DNA of 64,000 nt. Source: Terrimonas sp. Its GTDB lineage: Bacteria; Bacteroidota; Bacteroidia; Chitinophagales; Chitinophagaceae. How positions within the stretch are numbered: the stretch's first letter is position 1; every line of letters starts with the position of its first letter. A program made the translations under genes and the position numbers. Of the stretch, positions 7,591 through 16,512 are shown one piece after another. The DNA is taken from positions 1 through 64,000 of the forward strand of contig WGMO01000001.1 in the NCBI GenBank assembly GCA_016125075.1. The letters run 5' to 3'. Below the pieces are notes generated by a model. The model did not search any database and was not told the DNA's origin. It saw only the letters and a list, made by a program, of their open reading frames with translations.

Positions 7591-7757
7591 TTCTACCAAA
7601 ACAGGTTAACACCCCAACTGCAAAAATGTAAATTAAAAATTTACAGTACCGATTCCTGCCATAATCTTCTGATTACGATGCCATTTTACCGTTTGCTGCC
7701 ATGGCAAATTTTTTGAACAAACATTAAAAATCGATTATTAACAGAAAAATTCACTTT

Positions 7758-8159
7758 ATGAAAAGAGTAATGAACAACTACAAGGTTATGGCAATGGCGC
7801 TGATGATTATCCTTACCCTGGGATTCACGCAAAATGTAAACGCAACAGGACAAAATGAAAAACCTGTAGGTTTAAAATATGTAGGGAAATTAAAAAACCT
7901 ACCTGTTTTTCAGCTTGACATCAATGGTGCACCGGGAGCGGAATATATCATCAGAATTTCAGACGACGCCAACATGGTGATCTATTCTGAAAAAGTAAAA
8001 GGTGAAAATATTTCCAGGAAATTCCAGTTGAATGATGAAGTACTTGGAAATGCATACCTGACATTTGAAGTAGTTAAAAAAGATGACAATACGGTCACTT
8101 CCTACAAAGTCAGCAATAACACCCGTACTATCCAGGATATTGAAATTGCTAAATTATAA
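7758..8159 (+). CDS. Small secreted protein, paralogue of the one at 23824
   Basis: A 133-residue protein with a signal peptide (residues 1 to about 29, ending near NVNATG) and one small beta-rich domain. It is clearly related to the protein at 23824: both have the pattern V-L-Y-x-G-x-L then P-x-F/Y-x-L, a YSE-(K/N)-(V/I)-K block and an L-N-x-(D/E)-E block followed by FE(V/I). No catalytic residues are apparent. The fold suggests a small beta-sandwich, possibly a periplasmic or surface protein; I do not know a function. It is monocistronic, with its own consensus promoter and a strong terminator. Confidence 0.75.
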   Translation: MKRVMNNYKVMAMALMIILTLGFTQNVNATGQNEKPVGLKYVGKLKNLPVFQLDINGAPGAEYIIRISDDANMVIYSEKVKGENISRKFQLNDEVLGNAYLTFEVVKKDDNTVTSYKVSNNTRTIQDIEIAKL

Positions 8160-8176
8160 CCCGTAGTCTAGGAAAA

Positions 8177-8213
8177 ACAAAACCGGTATGGATTCATACC
8201 GGTTTTGTCTTTT
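8177..8213 (+). terminator. Rho-independent terminator after the secreted protein gene
   Basis: Perfect 14-base stem ACAAAACCGGTATG and CATACCGGTTTTGT with a GATT loop, then CTTTT. Confidence 0.85.
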
Positions 8214-8264
8214 AAAGCTTTATTTGGGGAGAAGCTCACCCGCCGTGTAACGTACTCAATAATA

Positions 8265-11180
8265 TCAGAGCAGTGCATCGTAAAGAATCTCTACCGGGTG
8301 TTTTGCCTTAACCCCGGTTCCATCCTTCACCTGGTGCCGGCAACTGGTTCCCGGCGCTGCGATGATAGTTTCGGAGGCTGCATCCCTTACGGCAGGAAAC
8401 AAAACCAATTCCCCCACTTTCATAGAAAGGTCATAATGCTCTTTCTCATAACCAAAGCTTCCGGCCATGCCGCAGCAACCTGAGGGTATGATATCCACTG
8501 AATAGTTAAGGGGAAGGGATAGAATTTTTGCTGAATCATTCACCGACGAAAGTGCTTTCTGCTGACAGTGGCCATGCAGTTTGATCTGTTTATGGTCCTT
8601 GGAAAAGAGATCAGCACTGATATGCCCCTTTTCGATTTCCCGGGCTAGAAATTCATCAATCAGGAATACATTTTTCGAAAGCTCCCGGGCCTTTTCTAAT
8701 AGTTCATCATCCGCCAGGTCAATATATTCATCCCGAAAGGCCAGGATGGCCGAAGGTTCAATGCCGATTAAAGGTGATTCGGCAGTAATAAGGGGCGATA
8801 AAAAACGAATATTCTGATTCGCAATTTTTTTCGCCGCCCGCAACAAGCCCTTAGACAACCAGGCCCTCCCACTTTCTTCATGTTCCGGCATCCCGACCTC
8901 ATAACCCAGTCTTTCGAGTAATTCCACCGCCTTTATCCCGATCTCAGTATCATTGAAATTGGTGAACTCATCACAGAACAGGTATACTTTTTTCTTTAAT
9001 TGGCTGCCGGCCGGCCGGCCTCTTTTCTGGAACCATTTCCTGAATGTTGTACGCTGCAACAGGGGCATGGAACGTTTTTTCGCAAAACCTGCGATCTGTT
9101 TGACCATGCCGCTGAGTACAGGGTTTGTCATCACGAAATTATAAAGACCCGGCACCCGGGAACCCAGCCCGGATGATTTGTTATATCCCACGATCAGCCT
9201 GGTGCGGAAAGGCACAGCATGGGCATCATAATAATGCTGCAAAAATTCCGCCTTGAGTTTTGCTACATCCACATTGCTGGGACATTCGGATTTACATCCT
9301 TTGCAACTCAGGCAAAGATCCATTACTTCGTAAATCTCCTGATGGTCGAACCTGTTCAATTTTGTTGAATGGGTCAGGAATTCCCGGAGGATATTGGCCC
9401 GGGCCCTTGTGGTTTCCTTTTCATTCTTTAATGCCATATACGAAGGGCACATGGTACCGCCGCTAAGATGGGTTTTGCGGCAATCACCACTACCATTGCA
9501 TTGCTCAGCATGCTGCAGGATGTCCTGGTTATAAAAACGGAATATCGTTTCAAATTTCGGGGTCACCTGCCCGGGGGTATACCGGAGCATGGTATTCATC
9601 GGCGGGGTATCGACAATCTTTCCCGGATTAAAAATATACAGGGGATCCCAGGTTCTCTTGATCTCTTTCACGATTCCATAATTCTTTTCACCGATCATTT
9701 GCCTGATAAATTCCCCTCTTAACCGGCCATCCCCATGCTCTCCACTCAGGGAGCCCCGGTATTTTTTCACCAGTACGGCTATCTCAGTGGCAATCGTTCT
9801 GAACATAAGGTTCCCTTCTTCCGTTTTCAGGTCCAGGATGGGCCGAAGATGTATTTCACCCGATCCGGCATGGGCATAGTGAACGGAATGGAGATTATAT
9901 TTTGAGAGTATTTCATTGAACTCGCGGATATAAGCCGGCAGATCTTGCACGTCGACGGCGGTATCTTCAATTACCGGCACCGGTTTTTTATCACCAGGCA
10001 TATTGCTCAATAGCCCCAGGCCCGCTTTGCGCAGGGTCCATATCTTTTTGGTATCGGCTCCAAACAGCAGGGGAAAATGATATCCCAAACCGGCGGCTTT
10101 CATATCCGCTTCACATTTTGACGCATCCGCTAATACGGATTCCCGGGTTTCCCGGGCAAATTCGATCACCAGGATGGCACCGGGGTCTCCCTCTACAAAA
10201 AAGCGGTTTTTCTGCTGTTCGATATTATTCTTTGTGCATTCGAGAATATAATGATCGATCAGTTCGCTGGCACTGATCGAATACTGCAGGGCGATAAGGT
10301 TTGCCCTTAAGGCTTCATCAATGCTGTGAAAGTGGACACAGAGCAACCCTACTTCTTTGGGGGGAAGGGGAACCAGGTTGAGTTTGATTTCCGTGATAAA
10401 AGCCAGTGTTCCTTCCGATCCGGCCACCAGTTTACAAAAATTAAAATCATCGCCTCCGGCCGAAAAAGGGGCTGATTCAATGAGCATGTCAATGGCATAG
10501 CCGGTATTCCTTCTTTCTATGGAACGTTTGGGGAATTCTTTTCGGATCTCCTGCTGGTTTTCATAATTGCCCAGCAGGGACCTGGTGGCCCGATAGATAT
10601 CGGCCTCCAGTGACTGTCCTTCGCATTTCTTATCGAATTCATCCAAACCCAGTGACCTGAAAACAGCTTCTGTTCCGTCACTTAAAAATGCATTTATTTC
10701 CAGCAGGTGTTCCCGCGTACTTCTGTAGACCACCGAATTGGAGCCACAACTATTGTTGCCCACCATACCTCCAATCATTGCACGGTTAGCGGTCGAGGTC
10801 TCCGGTCCGAAAAATAAACCATGCGGTTTTAGAAAAAGATTCAGTTCATCCCTGATGACACCGGGCTGAACACGCACCCATTTTTCTGCCGGGTTCAATT
10901 CTAGAATACGGGTAAAATGTTTCGACACATCGACAACAATCCCTTTGCCCACAACCTGTCCGGCCAGGGAGGTGCCTGCGGTGCGGGGAATCAGCGATGT
11001 CTTATGTTCCCGGGCAAAAAGGATGAGTTTTCTGATATCATCTTTCGTAGCAGGAATTGCGACGGCATCAGGCATTTCCCTATAGGCAGAAGCATCAGTA
11101 GCATATAAGGTCCGCATGGTTGTATCATAAAAGAGATCCCCGTCGAGTGATGCTGCTAATTGCCTGAAATGTTCATTCAT
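8265..11180 (-). CDS. FAD-linked D-2-hydroxyacid dehydrogenase with C-terminal Fe-S domains (YdiJ-like)
   Basis: About 971 residues. An N-terminal FAD-binding PCMH domain (RTAGTSLAGQVVGKG near 68-82, GMVGNNSCGSNS near 140-151) is followed by an FAD-linked oxidase C-domain, two ferredoxin-type clusters (CNGSGDCRKTH with a later MCPSYM, and CLSCKGCKSECPS) and a CCG domain near the end (PSGCCGMAGSFGYEKEHY). This matches E. coli YdiJ, a D-2-hydroxyglutarate dehydrogenase, and related D-lactate dehydrogenases, which oxidise a 2-hydroxyacid and pass electrons to the respiratory chain. The exact substrate cannot be read from sequence. I prefer ATG 11180; a TTG two codons earlier is possible. A -7 element lies 30 bases upstream. 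Confidence 0.88.
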   Translation of the reverse strand: MNEHFRQLAASLDGDLFYDTTMRTLYATDASAYREMPDAVAIPATKDDIRKLILFAREHKTSLIPRTAGTSLAGQVVGKGIVVDVSKHFTRILELNPAEKWVRVQPGVIRDELNLFLKPHGLFFGPETSTANRAMIGGMVGNNSCGSNSVVYRSTREHLLEINAFLSDGTEAVFRSLGLDEFDKKCEGQSLEADIYRATRSLLGNYENQQEIRKEFPKRSIERRNTGYAIDMLIESAPFSAGGDDFNFCKLVAGSEGTLAFITEIKLNLVPLPPKEVGLLCVHFHSIDEALRANLIALQYSISASELIDHYILECTKNNIEQQKNRFFVEGDPGAILVIEFARETRESVLADASKCEADMKAAGLGYHFPLLFGADTKKIWTLRKAGLGLLSNMPGDKKPVPVIEDTAVDVQDLPAYIREFNEILSKYNLHSVHYAHAGSGEIHLRPILDLKTEEGNLMFRTIATEIAVLVKKYRGSLSGEHGDGRLRGEFIRQMIGEKNYGIVKEIKRTWDPLYIFNPGKIVDTPPMNTMLRYTPGQVTPKFETIFRFYNQDILQHAEQCNGSGDCRKTHLSGGTMCPSYMALKNEKETTRARANILREFLTHSTKLNRFDHQEIYEVMDLCLSCKGCKSECPSNVDVAKLKAEFLQHYYDAHAVPFRTRLIVGYNKSSGLGSRVPGLYNFVMTNPVLSGMVKQIAGFAKKRSMPLLQRTTFRKWFQKRGRPAGSQLKKKVYLFCDEFTNFNDTEIGIKAVELLERLGYEVGMPEHEESGRAWLSKGLLRAAKKIANQNIRFLSPLITAESPLIGIEPSAILAFRDEYIDLADDELLEKARELSKNVFLIDEFLAREIEKGHISADLFSKDHKQIKLHGHCQQKALSSVNDSAKILSLPLNYSVDIIPSGCCGMAGSFGYEKEHYDLSMKVGELVLFPAVRDAASETIIAAPGTSCRHQVKDGTGVKAKHPVEILYDALL

Positions 11181-11209
11181 AACCAAATTGCTTTCTGCTT
11201 ACTGCAGGA

Positions 11210-11217
11210 CAAAATTA
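11210..11217 (-). promoter_or_regulatory. Likely -7 element of the YdiJ-like gene
   Basis: On the reverse strand this reads TAATTTTG, a match to TAnnTTTG, about 30 bases before the ATG. The -33 region is weak. Confidence 0.4.
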
Positions 11218-11369
11218 ATCGAATGAACGGTTTAAAGATTCTTTGTTTTAAAATAAAAGGGGGCATTTTTCACCTGGCAGGATGAAACCCTCAAAGGCCG
11301 TCAGCAATGTCATTGTCCTGGATCCGGGCCGACAAAAGAAGAACCGGTACATGAAAAAGGTATCTGATC

Positions 11370-12449
11370 TTATTGATATTGGATATAGAGAGGTCTTGGT
11401 TTTAAAGCGAGTAATTCAGCAGGGGTGAGCAAACGTCCGTTATCTTTCAGGTCGTTTTTATAGAATAGCTTAAACCCGGTAAACTGAACAGGTTCCTTGT
11501 AAATAAATTGCCTGTATGTATTGATCTTTTTGGCCGGGTGACCCCACCCGTCCATATGCATTACGATCTGGACTTCGGGCATGGTCTTGATCTGTTTATA
11601 ATTGGTTACCATCCCCTGGGTAAACCGGTGTACCACCAGTATTTTGGGAGGAAGATGATTGTCCCTGACAAGTTTTGACAGGAAAGAAGCCGCATAATTG
11701 ATATCGGCCGCATCAAACTTTCCAACAACCTTCCCGGGCGCCTGTCCGCCCTTCATTGAAAATTCGGGATCGATGCCCAGGTGTACATTAGGCAGTTTCA
11801 GGTAAGGGGCCAGCTCGGGTATTTCCTGTTGCAGGGTACTCAGTCCCACCTGGATATCCAGAAAAACAATGGCATTGATCTTTGCCGCCATGTTGAGTAC
11901 GGAATCGATCTGGTGAAAGGGCATTCTCAACCTGTATTTGCCTCCTTTACCCGGGCTGCCCTGGGCGGTTACCGCAATATAATGAAGGGCGGGTACCACC
12001 TCCGTAGTGCTATCGGCTTTTTGCCATTCATTTACTTTCTGACTGAGTTGTTCCAGTACTTCCGCTTTGGGAAGTTCTCCCAATATGCCCATTTGCTTGG
12101 AATACAAATTACCGTAGTAAGCAATGATCCTTTTATACGGCAATAGCGCCCCTTGTAACGGGTAGGCGGTTTTTACCGGCCATTTTCCGGAAGAATCCCC
12201 GTTTACCATGGTCACCATACTTTTATCATAAGTGGCTGAATCGAATTGAGCAATCGATGCCGTGTCATGATTCTTTTCGATCGTGTCTTTCATTTCCATC
12301 ATACCAGCTTTTGGCGAACCGGGCGAGGGGTAAAAGGACTTCATGCCAAAGAAAGTAATAACAATGACAATGGAAATAACGGCAAGGAAAAGGAATAATC
12401 TATTTGACCTGGTTTTCAAGCTGCTGAAGTTTTGTAACGTTAGGTGCAT
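11370..12449 (-). CDS. Membrane-anchored periplasmic protein of unknown function
   Basis: A 359-residue protein with one N-terminal membrane segment at about 18-36 and a large extracytoplasmic domain. I do not recognise a named family with certainty. The domain has the look of a TIM-barrel, glycoside-hydrolase-like fold: successive strands such as VPALHYIAVTAQG, NAIVFLDIQVG, NVHLGIDPEF, PKILVVHRF and VQIVMHMDG alternate with helices, with acidic residues at strand ends (FLDIQ, GIDPEF, HMDG). No catalytic pair can be assigned with confidence. The gene stands alone, followed leftward by 183 bases before the YdiJ-like gene. Confidence 0.65.
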   Translation of the reverse strand: MHLTLQNFSSLKTRSNRLFLFLAVISIVIVITFFGMKSFYPSPGSPKAGMMEMKDTIEKNHDTASIAQFDSATYDKSMVTMVNGDSSGKWPVKTAYPLQGALLPYKRIIAYYGNLYSKQMGILGELPKAEVLEQLSQKVNEWQKADSTTEVVPALHYIAVTAQGSPGKGGKYRLRMPFHQIDSVLNMAAKINAIVFLDIQVGLSTLQQEIPELAPYLKLPNVHLGIDPEFSMKGGQAPGKVVGKFDAADINYAASFLSKLVRDNHLPPKILVVHRFTQGMVTNYKQIKTMPEVQIVMHMDGWGHPAKKINTYRQFIYKEPVQFTGFKLFYKNDLKDNGRLLTPAELLALKPRPLYIQYQ

Positions 12450-12814
12450 AGGATACGGGTGCTGAAATCAATAATGATTAATAACGCAAATTAAGCGGAA
12501 AATATTATACGCCGTACAGAAAGATACTGAGCTGCAGGATGGTACTTTTCAACTTACGGCAGTGCCGGTAAGAATATGGGTCATCAAATTATAAGGGATT
12601 GATCGGCTTAAACAGCGGGATGACGGCTTGTGATTCAAAAAAGCATACAATCCTCCATCAAAAAATAAATGATCCTGCTGGCAAAAAAATGCTTACCTTT
12701 ATGATGATAATTTGAGTCTTAAAGCTCTTGTAAACGGATAAACACCTCTCTTCCATTCATATCTATTACACCTGCGTTTTTCTCAAGTATTTTTAATTTC
12801 TAATTACATTTAAA
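12450..12814. other. Divergent intergenic region before the RRM gene
   Basis: This 365-base gap has no coding stretch. A TACCTTTA sequence about 120 bases before the RRM gene resembles a -7 element with one mismatch; otherwise I see nothing specific. The length suggests a long leader for the RNA-binding protein gene. Confidence 0.4.
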
Positions 12815-13069
12815 ATGAATATTTATATTGCCAATTTAAGCTTCTCTATTCTTGACGAGGAGTTAAGGCGCCTGTTCGCTACTTATGGCGAAGTCACTTC
12901 CGCCAAAGTTGTAATGGATAAATTTTCCAACCGCAGCAAGGGTTTCGGTTTTGTGGAGATGAGTGACGAAAAGGCCGGGCAGAAAGCAGTCAGTGAACTG
13001 AATGGCTCTATGCTGGATGGAAGACCTTTAACCGTTAACCTTGCAAGACCCAAAAAAGATAGCTGGTAA
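12815..13069 (+). CDS. RRM-domain RNA-binding protein
   Basis: An 84-residue single RNA-recognition-motif protein. RNP2 is IYIANL at 3-8 and RNP1 is SKGFGFVEM at 41-49, with the aromatic positions intact. Such small RRM proteins are abundant in Bacteroidota and cyanobacteria and bind single-stranded RNA, often acting as global post-transcriptional regulators or cold-response proteins. It is followed by two small genes in the same direction, and helicase and cold-shock genes lie within 4 kb. Confidence 0.92.
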   Translation: MNIYIANLSFSILDEELRRLFATYGEVTSAKVVMDKFSNRSKGFGFVEMSDEKAGQKAVSELNGSMLDGRPLTVNLARPKKDSW

Positions 13070-13135
13070 ATTTCAAAGGTAACAATGAGGATAGAAATTG
13101 CCGGTTGTTACCCCATTATTTAAAATATAGTTTTT

Positions 13136-13387
13136 ATGACAACAGAAATGATCCAAAAATTCGTAGAGAACAAATCCCGTAAAGGGGCCCCTGTAAATAT
13201 CCACTTTAAAGAACGCAATACCGTTACAGGCCTATTCGTACACGGCACAGATTATGATGAACTGAAATCTAAAAATTTCTGGCGCATCGTCAATCACCAG
13301 CACCTTACAGAATGGAAAGAAACCAAAGACATTAACCTGACCCGGGTTTTTAACGGGATATCATTTACCCGTTTGTCGGATCAATAA
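13136..13387 (+). CDS. Small conserved-looking protein, possibly Sm-like
   Basis: An 83-residue protein, soluble and basic, with no signal. After a short N-terminal helix (MIQKFVENKSRKG) it shows several alternating strand-like segments (APVNIHFKE, NTVTGLFVHG, FWRIVNH, LTRVFNGISFTRL). The helix-then-five-strand order and length are like an Sm/Hfq-type fold, but I cannot see a clear Sm1 or Sm2 signature, so this is only a structural guess. It begins 66 bases after the RRM gene, in the same direction, and may be co-transcribed. Confidence 0.6.
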   Translation: MTTEMIQKFVENKSRKGAPVNIHFKERNTVTGLFVHGTDYDELKSKNFWRIVNHQHLTEWKETKDINLTRVFNGISFTRLSDQ

Positions 13388-13435
13388 TCCTGCGGGAAAG
13401 GTGTACCATTTTTTAACATAAAAAAATAAGGCATT

Positions 13436-13840
13436 ATGTTCAGTCAGGTTTGGAAAAAATATCTTCCTGTCATTACCATTTTGATAAAACGTTCCTCCGG
13501 TGAGGATCAAAAATTATCAATGAACCATACCGACTTTGAAAGGGCTGCAGGGGGTAGAAAAATAAAATACACATTTTCTTCCCTGCAACTGAACAAGGGT
13601 CGTATCAATAATATGGTAAAACATACACCCCTTGCAAAAGAATTTGCAGTGGTACTCCAGGAAGAGGATCTGACAAGAAAACTGATCAAAGAGCAGTGTC
13701 TTGAATTCTCCATGAACGGCAATTTTGAGTTATCCATAAAAAACAATACCCCGCCTGTCGAGCCCCTGGAAGAAAATGATGCAGCGGCGATAACAGCCAA
13801 TACCGGTGATGAAGATCCTGCATCGGGTGATGTATCCTGA
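13436..13840 (+). CDS. Hypothetical protein in the RRM gene cluster
   Basis: A 134-residue soluble protein that I do not recognise. The first 110 residues mix basic and hydrophobic segments (VWKKYLPVITILIKRSS, FERAAGGRKIKYTFSSL, KEFAVVLQEEDLTRKLI); the last 25 are acidic and low complexity. It begins 48 bases after the previous gene on the same strand, so an operon with the RRM and Sm-like-size genes is likely. The acidic tail next to basic small proteins could be a protein-interaction segment; that is inference. Confidence 0.6.
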   Translation: MFSQVWKKYLPVITILIKRSSGEDQKLSMNHTDFERAAGGRKIKYTFSSLQLNKGRINNMVKHTPLAKEFAVVLQEEDLTRKLIKEQCLEFSMNGNFELSIKNNTPPVEPLEENDAAAITANTGDEDPASGDVS

Positions 13841-13944
13841 TTGCTTTTTGTCCTTGTGTAAAAGGGTACCTGACAGAAATCATCATTTTCTTACCTGCCG
13901 TGAAGTAAATTGAACAGAGGGCTGTTATTTTTAATTTTCTGATC

Positions 13945-15018
13945 ATGTTCCGAACAATCATTACAGGCACGGGATCTTATATCCCCCCGGTTATCCATTC
14001 TAATAAGGAGTTTTCCCGTCAACAATTTTATGCTGAAAATAAGGAACCCCTCACGGTTCCCCCCGAAACGATCGTTGAAAAATTCAGGCAGATCACGGGA
14101 ATTGAAGAAAGAAGGTATACCACTGACGACCTGAATGCATCCGATATCGGTGGCCTGGCTGCGCGGTATGCTATCGAGGATAGTGGTATCGATCCGGAAA
14201 CAATCGACCAGCTGATTGTTGCGCATAATTTCGGCAACGTTTATAAAAACACCATCCAAACCGATGCGGTGCCTTCTCTGGCCAGTCATATCAAACATAG
14301 CCTGGGTATCAGGAACCCCAATTGCATTGCCTACGATATCCTTTTCGGTTGCCCGGGATGGATACAGGGAATGATACAGTCGGATGCCTTTTTCAAAGCA
14401 GGTGTTGCAAAAAATGCCCTGGTAATCGGCACAGAAACGCTTTCGCGTGTCATTGACATGCACGACAGGGATAGCATGATCTTCAGCGATGGTGCCGGTG
14501 CCGCCGTTTTAACATATGAGGATACAGGTATTGCCGGAGCCGGTCTTCTGGGGTTGGCAGTTCAAACCCATGCCCTGGAAGAAGTTGAATACATCAATAT
14601 GGGCAGCTCTTATTCGCCGGAAAGCGATGAACATATTCGTTACATCAAGATGAAAGGAAGAAAAGTATATGAATATGCGATGAAATATGTACCCGCTGCC
14701 ATGAAAGCCTGCCTTGACAAAAGTGGCATTCCTATCAGGGACCTGAAAAAAGTATTTATACACCAGGCCAATGAAAAGATGGACGAAGGCATTATCAAAA
14801 GGTTATACCAGCTTTATGATATCAACAATATCCCGGAAAATATCATGCCGATGAGTATCCATTGGCTGGGGAACAGTTCGGTAGCCACCGTGCCTACACT
14901 CTTTGACCTAGTCAGAAAAAATAAGATAGAAGGACATCACCTGCATCCCGGTGATGTCATCCTCTTTGCCTCTGTTGGCGCCGGCATGAATATCAATGCT
15001 GTGAGTTACCGATATTAG
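13945..15018 (+). CDS. 3-oxoacyl-ACP synthase III family protein (KAS III)
   Basis: A 357-residue thiolase-fold condensing enzyme. The catalytic triad is complete: Cys136 in LFGCPGW, His273 in FIHQAN and Asn310 in WLGNSS, and the glycine-rich end GVGAGMN-like block (SVGAGMNINAV) is present. Family members start fatty acid synthesis by condensing an acyl-CoA with malonyl-ACP, or make special acyl or polyketide starter units. It is longer than typical FabH (about 320) by an N-terminal insertion near residues 20-45, so it may be a variant with a specialised substrate rather than the housekeeping FabH. No acyl carrier protein or other fab gene is adjacent. Confidence 0.88.
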   Translation: MFRTIITGTGSYIPPVIHSNKEFSRQQFYAENKEPLTVPPETIVEKFRQITGIEERRYTTDDLNASDIGGLAARYAIEDSGIDPETIDQLIVAHNFGNVYKNTIQTDAVPSLASHIKHSLGIRNPNCIAYDILFGCPGWIQGMIQSDAFFKAGVAKNALVIGTETLSRVIDMHDRDSMIFSDGAGAAVLTYEDTGIAGAGLLGLAVQTHALEEVEYINMGSSYSPESDEHIRYIKMKGRKVYEYAMKYVPAAMKACLDKSGIPIRDLKKVFIHQANEKMDEGIIKRLYQLYDINNIPENIMPMSIHWLGNSSVATVPTLFDLVRKNKIEGHHLHPGDVILFASVGAGMNINAVSYRY

Positions 15019-15047
15019 AGTAAAACAAATTTAAGCGGAAACCTGCT

Positions 15048-16289
15048 TTAGGCCCTTTGTGAGAAGGTCCTTCCATATCGCTTTCCCATACCCGGGCTTC
15101 TTCTTCCACTTACAGGAGAAGCGGAAGTATTTGCCGAAGGCGGTAAGCTGTGCATAGCAGGAACATCATAAGGGTGACCTTTGACGGCCGGTATGGTTTT
15201 CTTAATCAGTTTCTGGATGTCACTCAGAAATATTTTTTCACTCCAGTCACAAAATGATATAGCGATACCACTCGCACCCGCCCTTCCGGTTCTTCCGATA
15301 CGGTGAACATATGTTTCTGAAACATTGGGCAATTCATAATTAATGACATGGGTAAGATCGTCGATATCAATGCCGCGGGCAGCAATATCCGTGGCGACAA
15401 GAACCCGGGTCTTTTTGGCTTTGAAATTGGCCAATGCATTTTGCCTGGCATTCTGGGCCTTATTACCATGGATCGCTTCTGTACGGATGCCGGCCCTGTT
15501 CAGGTTTTTGGCCAGCCGGTCTGCACTGTGTTTCATTTGCGTAAACACCAGTACCGTTTCTATGGATTGGTCCTGGAGAATATTTTCCAGTAATGCCTGT
15601 TTATTTTGCTTTTCCGAATAATAAACGGATTGCTGGATCATATCGACGGTGGAGGCCGGTGGGGTCACTTCCACTTTCACAGGATCCGTTAACAGGATAT
15701 TGGCGAGTTGCTTGATCTCATTGGGCATGGTCGCCGAGAAGAAAAGTGTTTGCCTTTTTGCGGGTAGCCGGGAAATAATGCGTTTTACATCCTGTACAAA
15801 ACCCATATCCAGCATCCTGTCAGCCTCATCCAATACGAAAAACTGGATATGGCTCAATGAAATATGCCGCTGTTGCATCAGGTCGAGCAAACGTCCCGGA
15901 GTAGCCACCAGGATATCCACGCCCCGCCTTACTGCCTGCACCTGGCTGTGCTGGGAAACACCACCAAAAATGACGTGATGCTTCAAGGGCAGGAACCTTC
16001 CATAGGCCCTGATACTTTCTCCAATCTGGATGGCCAGTTCACGGGTGGGTGTTAATATGAGTGCACGAATATTATTTTGGGCGGGTTCCGGATGGCCATG
16101 CATCAATTGCAGGATCGGGATCGTAAAAGCCGCGGTTTTACCGGTACCGGTCTGGGCACAACCGAGGAGGTCTCTTCTTTGAAGGATTGCGGGAATCGCT
16201 TTTTCCTGAATAGGGGTAGGATGGGTGTATCCTTCTTTGCCAAGGGCCTGCAACACAGGCTCTATGAGCTGTAAATTGTTAAATGACAC
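15048..16289 (-). CDS. rhlE: DEAD-box RNA helicase, RhlE type
   Basis: A 413-residue ATP-dependent RNA helicase. All core motifs are seen: Q motif before residue 28 (TPIQ), Walker A AQTGTGKT at 45-52, PTRELA near 81, DEAD at 154-157, SAT at 185-187, and HRIGRTGR at 329-336. The C-terminal 50 residues are a basic, Pro/Ser-rich tail, as in RhlE, which aids RNA binding. Members unwind structured RNA in ribosome assembly and mRNA decay, often at low temperature. The start codon is GTG (16287-16289). The cold-shock protein gene lies upstream on the same strand. Confidence 0.9.
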   Translation of the reverse strand: MSFNNLQLIEPVLQALGKEGYTHPTPIQEKAIPAILQRRDLLGCAQTGTGKTAAFTIPILQLMHGHPEPAQNNIRALILTPTRELAIQIGESIRAYGRFLPLKHHVIFGGVSQHSQVQAVRRGVDILVATPGRLLDLMQQRHISLSHIQFFVLDEADRMLDMGFVQDVKRIISRLPAKRQTLFFSATMPNEIKQLANILLTDPVKVEVTPPASTVDMIQQSVYYSEKQNKQALLENILQDQSIETVLVFTQMKHSADRLAKNLNRAGIRTEAIHGNKAQNARQNALANFKAKKTRVLVATDIAARGIDIDDLTHVINYELPNVSETYVHRIGRTGRAGASGIAISFCDWSEKIFLSDIQKLIKKTIPAVKGHPYDVPAMHSLPPSANTSASPVSGRRSPGMGKRYGRTFSQRA

Positions 16290-16512
16290 TAAAAAAATAT
16301 TTGGTTAAAAATCTGGTAAGGCTATCATCGTTGATAATGATACTTTACCTGCCTTACGTTTAGCCATCACAGCTTTCTGGAGAAGAATAAAACTCAACCA
16401 AAACAGGGAGTGCGAAACATCAAGAACTGTAAAGGTAACACTAAATACCGGAATTTACTAATTTGGTATATTGATGGGATCCTCCCTATTTAAAAAAGGA
16501 AGGGCAAGTATC

